From assembly GCA_002429455.1 (NCBI GenBank), contig DIZU01000103.1, positions 1,469-6,831 on the forward strand: a DNA stretch of 5,363 bases, read 5' to 3'. Positions 4,935-5,363 of the stretch are shown in pieces. How positions within the stretch are numbered: the stretch's first letter is position 1; every line of letters starts with the position of its first letter. The notes under the pieces were generated by a model, which did no database searches, had not been told where the DNA came from, and saw only the letters and a program-made list of their open reading frames with translations. This DNA comes from Methylotenera sp. UBA6020 (GTDB lineage Bacteria; Pseudomonadota; Gammaproteobacteria; Burkholderiales; Methylophilaceae). The position numbers were made by a program, and so were the translations under genes.

Positions 4935-5363
4935 TTAACCGGACTTCACTTGTTTAAATTTTTCTCGCAGCCAAAGTACATAGCCAGAAAACGCATAGAC
5001 GGTCATCACAAAAAATAGCACTTCCGGTGGACTGTATGAGATCAGTACAATCGCCAACATAATGCCTAAAATCACAAAGAACGGCACGCTGTCTTTGAGG
5101 TTAATATCTTTACCGCTGTAATAGCGCAAATCGCTCACCATCGAAACACCCGCAAACACTGTAATGCCCCAAGCCATCCACTTCATTTGCAATACGCCGA
5201 AAAATATATCGCGACCACTCACGCCATACTCGTATGACACCCATACAAAGCCTGCTAATAAAGCAGCTGCAGCCGGGCTAGGCAAACCTTGAAAATAGCG
5301 CTTATCTTGATGTGCATCGTCTAATTTGGTGTTAAATCTGGCCAAGCGCAACGCCGCGCAAGC
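4935..5363 (-). CDS. pssA: CDP-diacylglycerol-serine O-phosphatidyltransferase, C-terminal part (cut by window edge)
   Basis: PssA joins CDP-diacylglycerol and serine to make phosphatidylserine, the precursor of phosphatidylethanolamine, in the inner membrane. The visible 142 residues start inside the protein with ACAALRLARFNTKL, where LRLARFN is a family hallmark, followed by KRYFQGLPSPAAAALLAGF. Three further hydrophobic regions follow (around residues 29-45, 59-75 and 93-130), and the protein ends in a short basic tail, EKFKQVKSG. The CDP-alcohol phosphotransferase catalytic signature (DGxxAR...GxxxDxxxD) lies upstream beyond base 5363. A TTG at 5351 could be mistaken for a start, but the frame is open to the window edge and the hallmark residues precede it. 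This is the membrane-spanning PssA type, unlike the phospholipase D-like enzyme of E. coli. Its downstream neighbour on the same strand is leuA, after a long gap. Confidence 0.92.
   Translation of the reverse strand, partial: ACAALRLARFNTKLDDAHQDKRYFQGLPSPAAAALLAGFVWVSYEYGVSGRDIFFGVLQMKWMAWGITVFAGVSMVSDLRYYSGKDINLKDSVPFFVILGIMLAIVLISYSPPEVLFFVMTVYAFSGYVLWLREKFKQVKSG

Noticed and set aside
5349..5351. TTG as the start codon of pssA
   Set aside because: The frame is open to the window edge, and residues before it (ACAA) continue the conserved LRLARFN region; the gene starts outside the window.

Overview
The window looks like ordinary chromosome from a betaproteobacterium of moderate GC, most plausibly of the Methylophilaceae (Methylotenera/Methylophilus type). 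This assignment is an inference. It rests on the divergent ffh / cytochrome c assembly (YpjD-type) pair, on pssA followed by leuA on the same strand (the tail of an ilv-pssA-leuA type cluster common in betaproteobacteria), and on the look of the proteins. There is no phage, IS transposase, CRISPR array, tRNA or rRNA in view.

Layout: 1-284 (-) is the N-terminal end of ffh, the signal recognition particle GTPase, cut by the window edge. A short divergent promoter region (285-390) follows. 391-1197 (+) is a membrane protein of the CcsA/YpjD cytochrome c assembly group. It converges on the next gene, with a 10-bp-stem hairpin terminator across the junction (1178-1214). 1894-2793 and 1212-1892 (both -) form a tightly packed pair, a YedA-type drug/metabolite exporter followed 1 base later by a HAD-IB phosphatase. 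2794-2904 is a gap almost filled by a nested inverted-repeat block that looks like a dispersed intergenic repeat. 2905-4458 (-) is leuA, the committed step of leucine synthesis. 4459-4934 is a 476-bp gap. 4935-5363 (-) is the C-terminal part of pssA, phosphatidylserine synthase, cut by the window edge.

The least explained part is the pssA-leuA gap. An AT-rich background holds a GC-rich block (about 4627-4740) that encodes, on the minus strand, a 56-codon open frame (4635-4805). Its product would be a membrane helix followed by an arginine-rich tail with no acidic residues. It has a plausible sigma70-type promoter exactly 17 bp spaced and an almost leaderless start. A perfect 10-bp inverted repeat brackets the block. 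A 15-bp dyad lies upstream and a 16-bp dyad lies upstream of the leuA promoter candidate. This could be a small membrane protein gene, a small RNA, a leuA leader or a decayed mini-insertion. The sequence alone does not decide.

The rest is housekeeping: protein targeting (ffh), cytochrome c or metal-linked membrane assembly (ypjD-like), phospholipid synthesis (pssA), leucine synthesis (leuA), export (yedA-like) and a small phosphatase.
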